A stretch of 64,000 bases of DNA from Nonomuraea thailandensis (GTDB taxonomy: Bacteria; Actinomycetota; Actinomycetes; Streptosporangiales; Streptosporangiaceae): contig NZ_JAMZEB010000002.1 in NCBI RefSeq assembly GCF_024172165.1, positions 8,840,501 to 8,904,500 of the forward strand. Reading direction: 5' to 3'. Shown here piece by piece: positions 26,933 to 36,024 of this stretch. Numbering within the stretch: the first letter of the stretch is position 1; each line of letters starts with the position of its first letter. The translations under genes and the position numbers were made by a program. The notes below the pieces were generated by a model that worked only from the letters and a program-made list of their open reading frames with translations, had not been told where the DNA came from and did no database searches.

Positions 26933-29900
26933 GTGAGCATCGTCGTCGTACGGCGTCCCGAGCGCCGTCCCAGCCCGAAGCCGCCGCGTGGCGAGATCCT
27001 CCTGGAGTCGCCCCCGGAGATCCCCGAGGTCCAGTCACAGGGCATGATGGCGGCCCTCACGTGGCTGCCGATGGTGGCCGGAGCGGCGGCCATGGGCCTG
27101 ATGTTCACCGCCAACGGCACCAACGCCAACCCCATCATGTACGTGGCCAGCGGCCTGTTCGCCTTCTCCATGGTCGGCATGACGCTCGGCCAGATCGGCC
27201 GCCAGGCGGGCGAGCGCAAGCAGCGGCTCAACGGCGCCCGCCGCGACTACTTCCGCTACCTGGCCCAGATCCGCAAGCGCGTCCGCAAGGCCGCCGTCCA
27301 GCAGCGCGAGGCGCTGGAGTGGAGCGGCCCGGCCCCCGACACGCTGTGGTGGACCGCGATGGGCCCGCGCCTGTGGGAGCGCCGCCCCCGCGACGAGGAC
27401 TTCAGCACCGTACGCCTGGGCACCGGCACCCAGAAGCTGGCCATCCAGCTCATCCCGCCGGACTCCAAGCCCGTCGAGGACCTGGACGCCCTGACCGCGG
27501 GCGCGCTGCGCAGGTTCATCCGCACGCACTCCACGGTCTCCCAGCTCCCGGTGGCCGTGGCGCTGCACTCCTTCGCCCGGATCAAGCTGGACGGCGACCC
27601 GGCCATGGTCCGCGACCTGGTGCGGGCGATGGTGGCGCAGATGGTGACGTTCCACTCGCCGGACGACATGCGGATCATGGTCTGCGCCGGCCGGGAGCGG
27701 ATGGGCCACTGGGAGTGGGTCAAGTGGCTGCCGCACGCCCTGCACCCGGAGGAGAACGACGGCGCCGGCCAGGTCAGGCTCATGGCCGAGAACCTGGCCC
27801 AGCTCGACCGGCTGGTGGGCGGCGAGCTGAAGGAGCGGGCCCGGTTCAGGCCGGGGGCCTCGCCGGACGCGCTGCCGTACCACGTGCTCATCCTGGACCA
27901 CGGGCACGTGCCGCAGGACTCGCAGCTCGGCGCGGACGCCATCGACGGCGTCACCGTGATCGACCTGTCGAACTCCTCCGGCACGGTCGAGGAGCGCAGC
28001 ACGCTGCGCCTGCGCATCAACCAGACCGGCTTCCACATGGTCAAGATCGACCACGCGGGCAAGGAGAGCACGAACCGGCTCGGCGACCCCGACGCGCTCG
28101 ACTACATCAGGGCCGAGGGGCTGGCCCGCCAGCTCGCGCCGCTGCGCGCCTCCACCGCCAAGGGCGGCGAGTCCCAGGACGTGCTGGCCACCAACACCAC
28201 GCTGACCGACCTGCTCGGCGTCGGCGACCCCACCCGGCTGGACCCCGGCCAGACGTGGCGGCCCAGGGCCGGCCGCAACCGGCTGCGCGTCCCGATCGGC
28301 CTCGGCAGCGACGGGCGGCTCGTCGAGCTGGACATCAAGGAGTCCGCGCAGGGCGGCATGGGCCCGCACGGCCTGGTCATCGGGGCCACCGGCTCCGGCA
28401 AGTCGGAGCTGCTGCGCACGCTCGTGCTCGGCCTGGCCGTCACGCACTCCTCCGAGATCCTCAACTTCGTGCTCGTCGACTTCAAGGGCGGCGCCACGTT
28501 CCTCGGCCTGGACGGCCTCTCGCACGTCTCCGCGGTCATCACCAACCTGGAGGACGAGCTGCCGCTGGTCGACCGCATGCACGACGCGCTGCACGGCGAG
28601 ATGGTGCGCAGGCAGGAGCTGCTGCGCGCGGCCGGCAACTACGCCTCGCTGCGCGACTACGAGCGCGCCCGCGAGCAGGGGGCCGCGCTGCAGCCGATGC
28701 CCACGCTGTTCGTGGTCCTCGACGAGTTCAGCGAGCTGCTGTCGGCCAAGCCCGAGTTCATCGACCTGTTCGTGATGATCGGGCGGCTCGGCCGGTCGCT
28801 GGGCGTGCACCTGCTGCTCGCCTCCCAGCGGCTGGAGGAGGGCCGGCTGCGCGGGCTCGACACGCACCTGTCGTACCGGATCGGCCTGCGGACGTTCTCG
28901 GCCATGGAGAGCCGGGTCGTGCTGGGCGTGGCCGACGCGTACGAGCTGCCGTCCGCGCCCGGCAACGGCTACCTGAAGTTCGACACGACCGGGATGACCC
29001 GGTTCAAGGCCGCGTACGTCTCGGGCCCGTTCACGCCCGTCTCCGGGCACGTGGCCACCGCCGACGGCACGGTGCCGATCAGGGAGGTCGTCCCGTACGG
29101 CCCCGACTTCGTGCCCGTGCCGCTCGTCGAGGAGCCGGTGGAGGCCGCTCCCCAGGAGGAGAGCAGGTCGCAGCAGAGCCTGCTCGACGTCGTCGTGGGC
29201 CGGCTGGTCGACAAGGGGCCGCCCGCGCACCGCATCTGGCTGCCGCCGCTGGCCGAGCCGCCGACGCTGGCGCAGTTGCTGCCACCGCTGTCGATCACGC
29301 CCGAGCTGGGGCTGTCGACGCCCGGCTGGCCGGGGCGCGGGCGGATGCAGGCCGTCGTCGGGATCATCGACCGGCCGTTCGAGCAGCGGCGGGACCCGTA
29401 CTGGCTGGACCTGTCGGGCGCGGCGGGGCACGTCGGCGTGGCCGGCGGGCCGCAGAGCGGCAAGAGCACGGTGCTGCGCACGCTGATCGCCAGCATGGCG
29501 CTCACGCACACGCCGGCCGAGGTGCAGTTCTACTGCCTGGACTTCGGCGGCGGCGCCCTGTCGGGGATCGAGGGGCTGCCGCACGTCGGCGGCGTGGCCA
29601 GCAGGCTGGACGCCGACCGAGTCCGCCGTACGGTCGCCGAGATCGCCGGCGTGCTGCAGCAGCGCGAGCGGCTGTTCACCGAGCAGGGCGTGGACTCCGC
29701 GGCGACCTACCGCAGGCGGATCGCCGACGGCTCGCTCAAGGGCGACGGCTGGGGCGACATCTTCCTCGTGGTGGACGGCTGGCTGACGATCAGGCAGGAG
29801 TTCGACGCGCTGGAGCCGGTCATCACCGACCTGGCGGCGCGCGGGCTCGGCTACGGCATCCACGTGGTGGCGGCCACGAACAAGTGGTCGGAGTTCCGGC

Positions 29901-30916
29901 CCGGCATCAGGGACCTGTTCGGCACCAGGGTCGAGCTCAAGCTGGGCGACGCGTACGAGTCAGAGATCAACAGGAAGAAGTCGCTCGCCGTGCCGGAGGG
30001 CGTGCCCGGGCGCGGCCTGACCAGGGACGGCCTGCACTTCCTCAGCGCGCTGCCGCGCATCGATGGCGTCCAGGACGCCGAGGACCTGACGACCGGTGTC
30101 CAGGGGCTCGTCACGGCCGTGCGGGACTCCTGGCAGGGCCCTCCGGCCAAGAGCGTGCGCCTGCTGCCCTCGGTGCTGCCGGCCGCGTCTCTGCCGGGGC
30201 CCGAGGAGAGCGGCAGCCGGAGCAGGATCGCGATCGGCGTGGACGAGGCCACGCTCTCCCCCGTGTTCCTCGACTTCGACACCGACCCGCACTTCGTCGT
30301 GCTGGGCGACAACGAGAGCGGCAAATCCAACCTGCTCAAGGTGATCGCGGAGAACGTCGCGGCCAGGTACGAGCCGCGCGAGGCGATGATGATCTTCATC
30401 GACTACCGGCGCTCCCTGCTGGACACGGCCGTGGGCGACAACCGCATCGGCTACGCCGCCTCCGCCAAGGCGGCGCTCGACCTGATCCAGGATGCCCGCA
30501 ACGCGCTGCTCAAGCGCCTGCCTCCGGCCGACCTCACCCCCGAGCAGCTACGCGCCCGCGACTGGTGGCAGGGCTCCGACCTCTACATCGTGGTCGACGA
30601 CTACGACCTGGTCTCCGGCTCGAACAACCCGCTGATGGCCCTGGCCGACCTGCTGCCCCAGGCCCGCGACATCGGCCTGCACCTGGTCCTGTCGCGGGCG
30701 ATGGGCGGCTCGGGGCGGGCCATGTTCGAGCCGCTGATCCAGCGGCTCAAGGACATGGCCAGCCCGGCCGTCATCCTGTCCGGGACCAAGGACGAAGGTT
30801 TCCTGTTCGGCAACGTCCGCGCCCAGCCGCTGCCGCCGGGCCGCGGATTCCTGGTGGACAGGAAGATCGGCGCGCGGCTGACCCAGACGGCGCTCTGGCC
30901 GCCATCGGAGGAATGA
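26933..30916 (+). CDS. eccC: Type VII secretion ATPase EccC
   Basis: 1327 residues, the single-chain (EccCa+EccCb) form. It has an N-terminal PRGEILLESPP motif, two membrane helices near residues 43-85, a DUF domain, then three FtsK/SpoIIIE modules with Walker A sites GATGSGKS (Lys490), GGPQSGKS (Lys844) and GDNESGKS (Lys1131). Walker B of module 1 is LFVVLDEFSE. All three P-loop lysines are present, unlike the FHA-EccC at 9394. It energises export and recognises substrates through the last module. The start is GTG at 26933, behind AGAAGGGG at some distance. Confidence 0.96.
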   Translation: MSIVVVRRPERRPSPKPPRGEILLESPPEIPEVQSQGMMAALTWLPMVAGAAAMGLMFTANGTNANPIMYVASGLFAFSMVGMTLGQIGRQAGERKQRLNGARRDYFRYLAQIRKRVRKAAVQQREALEWSGPAPDTLWWTAMGPRLWERRPRDEDFSTVRLGTGTQKLAIQLIPPDSKPVEDLDALTAGALRRFIRTHSTVSQLPVAVALHSFARIKLDGDPAMVRDLVRAMVAQMVTFHSPDDMRIMVCAGRERMGHWEWVKWLPHALHPEENDGAGQVRLMAENLAQLDRLVGGELKERARFRPGASPDALPYHVLILDHGHVPQDSQLGADAIDGVTVIDLSNSSGTVEERSTLRLRINQTGFHMVKIDHAGKESTNRLGDPDALDYIRAEGLARQLAPLRASTAKGGESQDVLATNTTLTDLLGVGDPTRLDPGQTWRPRAGRNRLRVPIGLGSDGRLVELDIKESAQGGMGPHGLVIGATGSGKSELLRTLVLGLAVTHSSEILNFVLVDFKGGATFLGLDGLSHVSAVITNLEDELPLVDRMHDALHGEMVRRQELLRAAGNYASLRDYERAREQGAALQPMPTLFVVLDEFSELLSAKPEFIDLFVMIGRLGRSLGVHLLLASQRLEEGRLRGLDTHLSYRIGLRTFSAMESRVVLGVADAYELPSAPGNGYLKFDTTGMTRFKAAYVSGPFTPVSGHVATADGTVPIREVVPYGPDFVPVPLVEEPVEAAPQEESRSQQSLLDVVVGRLVDKGPPAHRIWLPPLAEPPTLAQLLPPLSITPELGLSTPGWPGRGRMQAVVGIIDRPFEQRRDPYWLDLSGAAGHVGVAGGPQSGKSTVLRTLIASMALTHTPAEVQFYCLDFGGGALSGIEGLPHVGGVASRLDADRVRRTVAEIAGVLQQRERLFTEQGVDSAATYRRRIADGSLKGDGWGDIFLVVDGWLTIRQEFDALEPVITDLAARGLGYGIHVVAATNKWSEFRPGIRDLFGTRVELKLGDAYESEINRKKSLAVPEGVPGRGLTRDGLHFLSALPRIDGVQDAEDLTTGVQGLVTAVRDSWQGPPAKSVRLLPSVLPAASLPGPEESGSRSRIAIGVDEATLSPVFLDFDTDPHFVVLGDNESGKSNLLKVIAENVAARYEPREAMMIFIDYRRSLLDTAVGDNRIGYAASAKAALDLIQDARNALLKRLPPADLTPEQLRARDWWQGSDLYIVVDDYDLVSGSNNPLMALADLLPQARDIGLHLVLSRAMGGSGRAMFEPLIQRLKDMASPAVILSGTKDEGFLFGNVRAQPLPPGRGFLVDRKIGARLTQTALWPPSEE

Positions 30917-30923
30917 AAGGATC

Positions 30924-31208
30924 ATGGCAGGTCTCGACATCCACTACGACGCGCTCGACGACTGCCGCACCGCGGCCAGGACGCTGATGGGCCAGTTCGG
31001 CGGCCTGGCCGACGACTACCCGGCGGCCCGGCCCGACTCGACGATCTTCGGCCGGGTGGGCGGCGCGTCGGCGCTGGCCGATGCCGTACGCGACGTGGAG
31101 ACCACCTGCGACAGCGAGTTCGGCAAGGTCAAGAGCCTGCTGGAGAGCGTCGAACGGGCGCTCGACCTGGTGCAGAGCAACGTACGGAGGGCGAACGACC
31201 CGTCATGA
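30924..31208 (+). CDS. Small WXG100-like ESX protein
   Basis: 94 residues, all helical, with a Gly-rich turn (TIFGRVGGASALADAV) where WXG usually sits and a C-terminal helix ending ANDPS. It begins eight bases after eccC and overlaps the next gene by four bases (ATGA), so it is the partner of the transglycosylase fusion protein. ESAT-6-like size and helix pattern support an ESX adaptor, but the Trp is missing. Confidence 0.7.
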   Translation: MAGLDIHYDALDDCRTAARTLMGQFGGLADDYPAARPDSTIFGRVGGASALADAVRDVETTCDSEFGKVKSLLESVERALDLVQSNVRRANDPS

Positions 31209-32284
31209 GCGCCCGTGAAGGCATCCGCGAGCTGCCCGACGGCCCGACGCTCGCCGACCTGGCCGACGAGGTCAGCGGCAGCCCGTCGTCGATCCGCGAC
31301 ATCGCCGCCCGCTGGCGCGCCGCCGCGACCCGGGTGAGCACCGGCACGGGCACGCTGGGCGGCGCCGTCTCGACCGTGGACCTGGCGTGGGAGGGCGAGT
31401 CGGCCGACGCCTTCGTCGGCTACATGTCGAAGTACGGCAAGGCCGGGCAGGACCTGCACGACGCGCTGGTCGCCTGTGCGGAGAAGCTGGAGCAGGCCGC
31501 CGACACCCTGGAGTCGTCCCGCCGCGTCGTGGACGGCATCTGCGACCGGCTGCTCACCCGGGTGGGCACGTACAAGCAGAACAACCCGGACGCCGAGCAG
31601 GAGGAGCTCGACGAGCAGATCGGCCGGTGGGTCAACGCCGAGATCACCGTCGCGCGCCCGACGGTCCAGGAGGCCAGGGACGCCGTCAACGACGCCAAGG
31701 ATGCGCTCGGCACCCTGATGAGCGAGCGGGACACCACGTTCCGGCAGATCGGGCCGGCCGGGGAGGAGAAGTTCACCCCGGACTCCGGGCACCGCTTCGA
31801 CTGGCGGCGCACGGAGAGCTACACCGCGCAGACCGCCGCGGGCGGCCCTGGCGGCAGTCCCGTCATCGGCGGCGGGCCCGGCGGGTACGGCCCCAGCGGC
31901 CTGCCGCCGGCCGGCGGCGGCCCCGCCCCGACGGGACAGGTCAAGGAGTGGATCGAGCAGGCCATCGCCATCCTGCGGGAGCACGGCTACCCGGCCGACA
32001 AGATGAACCCCAGCGACATCTGGATGGTCATCCAGCACGAGTCCGGCGGCAACCCGAACGCGATCAACCTGTGGGACTCCAACGCCGCCGCAGGGCACCC
32101 CTCCAAGGGGCTGATGCAGACCATCGACCCGACGTTCGACGCCTACTCACTCGGCGGGAGCATCTACGACCCGGTGTCCAACATCGTGGCCGGCGTGCGC
32201 TACGCGATCGAACGCTACGGCAGCATCTCCGCCGTGCCCGGAGTCGTGGGCATGAAGACCGGGGCCGGCTACAGCGGCTACTGA
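31205..32284 (+). CDS. WXG100-like domain fused to a lytic transglycosylase (SLT) domain
   Basis: 359 residues. Residues 1-190 are helical, with VDLAWEGESADAF (W-E-G) as the WXG turn. A Gly/Pro linker follows. The C-terminal 120 residues form a transglycosylase domain: WMVIQHESGGNPNAIN (catalytic Glu in HESGGNP), GLMQTIDPTF and NIVAGVRYAIERYGS. It would cleave peptidoglycan glycan strands. There is no Sec signal peptide, so export through the ESX channel by its own WXG domain is likely. It directly follows eccC and a small Esx-like gene. Confidence 0.9.
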   Translation: MSAREGIRELPDGPTLADLADEVSGSPSSIRDIAARWRAAATRVSTGTGTLGGAVSTVDLAWEGESADAFVGYMSKYGKAGQDLHDALVACAEKLEQAADTLESSRRVVDGICDRLLTRVGTYKQNNPDAEQEELDEQIGRWVNAEITVARPTVQEARDAVNDAKDALGTLMSERDTTFRQIGPAGEEKFTPDSGHRFDWRRTESYTAQTAAGGPGGSPVIGGGPGGYGPSGLPPAGGGPAPTGQVKEWIEQAIAILREHGYPADKMNPSDIWMVIQHESGGNPNAINLWDSNAAAGHPSKGLMQTIDPTFDAYSLGGSIYDPVSNIVAGVRYAIERYGSISAVPGVVGMKTGAGYSGY

Positions 32285-32285
32285 C

Positions 32286-32319
32286 CCGTCCCGCGCCGTG
32301 ACGCCACGGCGCGGGACGG
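32286..32319. terminator. Bidirectional stem-loop terminator
   Basis: A perfect 15-bp inverted repeat with a 4-nt loop: left arm 32286-32300, right arm 32305-32319, almost entirely G/C. It lies two bases after the SLT fusion stop and six bases before the stop of the convergent kinase gene. It probably ends transcription from both sides; no T-run follows, which is common in actinobacteria. Confidence 0.85.
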
Positions 32320-32324
32320 CCGCT

Positions 32325-34688
32325 CTAGCCGCAGTTGGCCCACCCGGCGCTCGTGCTGCCCGATCCGGCGCTGCCGGAGTACCGCACGCACTTGCCCTTG
32401 GCCGACAGCTTGACCGGGCCCGCGTAGTACTCGTAGCTGCCCGAGTCGGTCTGGCTCCCGCCGCCCTGCACCTCAAGGGTGGCGGAGACGGGCGTCGCCT
32501 TGCCGACGTTCGCCCCCGACTTGAGAGTGACCACGCAGTTCTGCCCGGTGCCGTTGTTCCAGAGCTGGTACGTGGTGCCCCCGCTGAACGAGCTCGACCG
32601 CTGCACCACGAACCCGCTCCCGCACACCTGGGCCGCGCTGTACGGGTTCGTCTTCGGCGGCGAGGTGGTCTTGGTGGGCTGGGGCTTCTGGGTGGTCTTC
32701 GTCGGGGTCGGCTGCGGCTGCTCCGGCTCCGGTTCCGGCTCCTTGGTCGTCTTCGTGGGGGTCGGCGTGGCCTTCTTGGTGGGTTCGACCGTCTTCGTGA
32801 CCGTGGCCGTCGGCTTGGCCTTGGCCGTCTTCGACGGCTTGGCCGTGGGCGTGGCCTTCGGGGTCCTGGTCTTGGTGGGCGTCACGGTGACGGTGGGGAC
32901 CGGCACCGGCTGCTGCGTGACCGCCGGCGGCGGGGTCGGCACCGTCGTCAGCACGGGGATCTCCGCCGAGCTGGTCGGGCCCTGCGACGGCAGCACCATG
33001 GGGCCGACGCCGCTGTCGTCCGGGCTCGGCGTGGTCGTCGCCCACGGAGCGGTCACCTCGGTCTGCGGCTGCGTGGCGGGGGCCGTGCCCTGGCCCTGAG
33101 CGGCGACGTTCTCCGGGGTCGGGCTGCTGGAGCCCGCGGCCACCGGCGCGAACGTGACCCTGTCCGAGTACTGGCTCGCGCCCCACAGGCCGAGGCCCGA
33201 CAGCAGCACCACGGCCGTCACCCCGGCCACCAGGCCGATGGGGAACGGCTTGCGGGGCCGGCTCTCACCCTGCCGGTGCAGGAGGTGGGGCGGCTGCTGG
33301 GGCGGGTGCTGCTGGTCGGCCATGGGCGGCGGGCCCCACATCGGGGGCTCGTGATGGGCGGGCCCCATCGGGGACGGCACGACGACGCCCTGCTGTGGCG
33401 GCACGATGGCGCCGTGCTGGAGCGGCACGCCGTCCGGGCCCATCGGGGCGGGGATCGGCGCGCCGGGGCCCATGGGGGCCGGCGGCACGCCGTGCGGCGC
33501 GGGGCCCTCGCCCATCGGCGGCGGTCCCCACGTGGGACCCCCGGGAGGCATCGGCCCCTCACCCATCGGCCCTTCACCCATCGGGGCGGGAGGCATCGGC
33601 CCATCGCCCATCGGGCCGGGGCCGCCCATGGGTCCCTGCGCCATCGGGCCGGGGCCGGGACCGGCCATCGGGCCCTGCGGCGGCATCGGGCCCTGCGGAT
33701 GGATCGGGCCCTGCGCATGGATCGGACCCTGCGGGGGCATGGGGCCGTCCGGCATCTGCGGGACCTGGGCGCCCTCGATGGCGAGCTGGATCGGCAGGAT
33801 CAGCGGCGCCGGCGGCACGGGCCCGACGCCCGGCTGCCCGCCCTGGGGCGGCACGGGAACGCCGTCGAGCAGCGTCGGCGCGAGATCACCGGCCCCCGGC
33901 GGCGGCACGGGAACGCCCTGGATCGGCGGCGCGGGCATGGGCGCGTTCGCGTCGCCGAGGAGCCGCAGCAGCGCCACGTACGCCGTGGGCCGCCCCGTCA
34001 CCTCCTTGGCCAGCGCGGCCACCACCACCTGACGCAGCGGCTCAGGCAGCTCCCCGATCTCGGGCTCCCCGCTCAGCACGCTCTCCTTGTCGTGCTCGAA
34101 CGGCGCGGCGCCGGTGGCGGCGAACACCACGGTCGCGGCCCAGGAGAAGACGTCGGCGTAGGGGCCGTACTGCAGCCCGCTGAGCTGCTCGGGAGCCCGG
34201 TAGCCGAGCTCGCCGGCGGGCTCGCCCACCTCCATGTCGGTGACGCGCGGGCCGTCGGCGGTGAGGATCACGTTCGACGGCGTGAGCGCCCGGTGCGCGA
34301 ACCCGGCCACGTGCACGGCGGTCAGCGCGGTCAGCATGCCCACCGCGACCCGGTCCAGCGCGTCGCCGCTCAGCGGCCCGTCCGCCGCGACGGCCTCGGC
34401 CAGCGAGCGGCCCTCGACGTGCTCCCTGATCACGTACGGCCGGCCGTCCTCGACGCCGGCGGCGAGCGTGCGGGCCACGTAGGAGCTGGACACGCGGGTG
34501 ACGTCCCGCAGCCGCCCGGCGAAGCCGGGGTCGGCCGCCGGGTCGGCGCTCAGCGTCTTGACCACGACCTGGGGCGCGTCCTCGGATTCCCGGCCCAGGT
34601 GGACGGCACCGCGCGGCCCCTCGCCGAGGAGGCCGACGATCTCGTGGCCGCCGATCCGTTCAGGCTTCGGGGAGTCCTTCTCCGCCAT
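32325..34688 (-). CDS. Transmembrane Ser/Thr kinase homologue, probable pseudokinase
   Basis: 787 residues. The kinase domain (about residues 10-255) has the Gly loop GEGPRG, the ATP Lys44 (VVVKTL), Asn139, an Asp151 in DME (for DFG) and RAPEQ. The HRD motif reads HRALTPSN, so the catalytic Asp is Ala134. A Pro/Met/Gly repeat region (GPMPPQ, MGEGP) follows, then one membrane helix (IGLVAGVTAVVLLSGLGLW), a Thr/Lys/Pro linker and an external domain at 681-787. This domain begins NPYSAAQVCGSGF and is shared with the M23 peptidase. The ATG at 34688 follows GGAAGGA. It may sense the wall beside the ESX machine. Confidence 0.88.
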   Translation of the reverse strand: MAEKDSPKPERIGGHEIVGLLGEGPRGAVHLGRESEDAPQVVVKTLSADPAADPGFAGRLRDVTRVSSSYVARTLAAGVEDGRPYVIREHVEGRSLAEAVAADGPLSGDALDRVAVGMLTALTAVHVAGFAHRALTPSNVILTADGPRVTDMEVGEPAGELGYRAPEQLSGLQYGPYADVFSWAATVVFAATGAAPFEHDKESVLSGEPEIGELPEPLRQVVVAALAKEVTGRPTAYVALLRLLGDANAPMPAPPIQGVPVPPPGAGDLAPTLLDGVPVPPQGGQPGVGPVPPAPLILPIQLAIEGAQVPQMPDGPMPPQGPIHAQGPIHPQGPMPPQGPMAGPGPGPMAQGPMGGPGPMGDGPMPPAPMGEGPMGEGPMPPGGPTWGPPPMGEGPAPHGVPPAPMGPGAPIPAPMGPDGVPLQHGAIVPPQQGVVVPSPMGPAHHEPPMWGPPPMADQQHPPQQPPHLLHRQGESRPRKPFPIGLVAGVTAVVLLSGLGLWGASQYSDRVTFAPVAAGSSSPTPENVAAQGQGTAPATQPQTEVTAPWATTTPSPDDSGVGPMVLPSQGPTSSAEIPVLTTVPTPPPAVTQQPVPVPTVTVTPTKTRTPKATPTAKPSKTAKAKPTATVTKTVEPTKKATPTPTKTTKEPEPEPEQPQPTPTKTTQKPQPTKTTSPPKTNPYSAAQVCGSGFVVQRSSSFSGGTTYQLWNNGTGQNCVVTLKSGANVGKATPVSATLEVQGGGSQTDSGSYEYYAGPVKLSAKGKCVRYSGSAGSGSTSAGWANCG

Positions 34689-34761
34689 GACCGTCCTTCC
34701 GGCATTACGTCATGATCGGAGGACATTTAATCAAATAAGCCCCATACGCATCAGGGGTTTC

Positions 34762-34785
34762 GGTTACGCGCTCTGACTGTTAACC
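34762..34785. promoter_or_regulatory. Shared type VII intergenic element, copy 3
   Basis: GGTTACGCG (34762-34770), five bases, then ACTGTTAACC (34776-34785), in the gap between the mycosin stop and the kinase start. Both blocks also occur at 24906-24914 and 24925-24934 with a ten-base spacer. On the minus strand, towards the kinase gene, the element sits about 74 bp upstream of the start codon. It is likely part of the kinase promoter or its operator. Confidence 0.4.
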
Positions 34786-34786
34786 G

Positions 34787-35929
34787 TCAATTGGCACTGG
34801 AGCCGCCCGGCGAGCCCGCCCGCCAGCCGCGCCGCCGTCCCATCGGCAGGAAGATCCACGCCACGATCGCCACTCCGGCCAGCGACAGCCCTCCCGCGGC
34901 GACCGCGGTGGCCACCTCGACGGAGCGCTGGTCGGGCGGCGTCACCTTGTGCACCGCCGAGGCGGGCAGCGGCTCCGGCACCGGCGGGGCCACCGCCACC
35001 TGCTCCGACGGCAGGACCGCGGTGACCGCCAGCAGCGGGTTGACCATGCCCGCGCCCGTGCCCGCGCCGGAGGCGCCGTCCGCGGTCAGCGCGATGCGCC
35101 GGCGTACCCGGAGCTGGTCGAGCTGGGGGTGGCGGGAACGGACGAGCGCGGCCACGCCCGCCACGTACGGCGCCGCGTAGCTCGTGCCCTCCAGCTTGGC
35201 CCGGTAGCCCCTGCCCGTCCACGTGGAGCTGAGGCTCTCGCCGGGGCCGAGCACCGCGACGGCGTTCGGGTTGGAGAACGTCGAGCGCCCACCGTTCGGG
35301 GTCGCCGAGCCCACCGACAGCACACCGTCGTAGGCCGCCGGGTAGGCAGGGCCGCTGGAGCCGTCGTCGTTCTTCACGTTGCCCGCCGCGGCCACGATCA
35401 CGATGTCGCGGCCCAGGGCGTACTCGACGGCGGACTTGAGCTCCGGCTGGTCGTGCGCCTCGATGGAGACGTTGATCACGTCGGCGTTCTCGTCCGCGGC
35501 CGTCCTGATGGCCTTCGCGAGCAGCGAGACGTCACCCAGCGAGGTGGTCGTCTGCTTGATCGACAGCAGCCTGACGGCCGGGGCGACGCCGTAGAAGGGC
35601 AGGTCGGCGCGGGGCTGACCGGCGATGATGCCGGCCACCGCGGTGCCGTGGCCGACGCAGTCGCGCAAGCTGGTGTTGGTCAGGTCGGCCTTGCCCGCCA
35701 GGCGGATCTGGGGGTGCGTCTCGTCCACGCCGCTGTCGATGACGGCGACCGTCACGCCCTGGCCCATCGTCAGGGGCCAGACGCGCTTGACGTCCAGCCG
35801 CTTCTGGGCCCAGCTCTCCGCCACGGACGGGCTGGCCCGCTCGGGCTCGCACCGCTCGGGCGCCGCCTGCGCGGGTGCGGTTGCGAACTGCAGGGCGAGC
35901 GCACTGGCCAGGAGAACGCGACCAATCAT
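34787..35929 (-). CDS. mycP: Mycosin, type VII-associated subtilisin-like protease
   Basis: 380 residues. It has a signal peptide (cleavage near AQAAP), then an S8 catalytic domain with Asp65 (VIDSGVD), His94 (CVGHGT), the oxyanion Asn183 (AAAGN) and Ser250 (EGTSYAAP). A Pro-rich linker and a C-terminal membrane anchor (AAGGLSLAGVAIVAWIFL) complete the mycosin layout. MycP stabilises the ESX membrane complex and trims some substrates. The ATG at 35929 gives a normal-length signal peptide. Confidence 0.95.
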   Translation of the reverse strand: MIGRVLLASALALQFATAPAQAAPERCEPERASPSVAESWAQKRLDVKRVWPLTMGQGVTVAVIDSGVDETHPQIRLAGKADLTNTSLRDCVGHGTAVAGIIAGQPRADLPFYGVAPAVRLLSIKQTTTSLGDVSLLAKAIRTAADENADVINVSIEAHDQPELKSAVEYALGRDIVIVAAAGNVKNDDGSSGPAYPAAYDGVLSVGSATPNGGRSTFSNPNAVAVLGPGESLSSTWTGRGYRAKLEGTSYAAPYVAGVAALVRSRHPQLDQLRVRRRIALTADGASGAGTGAGMVNPLLAVTAVLPSEQVAVAPPVPEPLPASAVHKVTPPDQRSVEVATAVAAGGLSLAGVAIVAWIFLPMGRRRGWRAGSPGGSSAN

Positions 35930-36024
35930 GACGAAAGAGCGTATCCCGCCCGCGTGAGGGATCGAGCGGACCCCTCAACGGGAAGAAGCCCCAGCAGCCT
36001 TCCCGCCAGGGCCTCTCCCGTTGC

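Noticed and set aside
27061..30987. Long plus-strand frame overlapping eccC
   Set aside because: Arg/Ala/Gly-rich shadow of eccC in another frame, with no recognisable motif.
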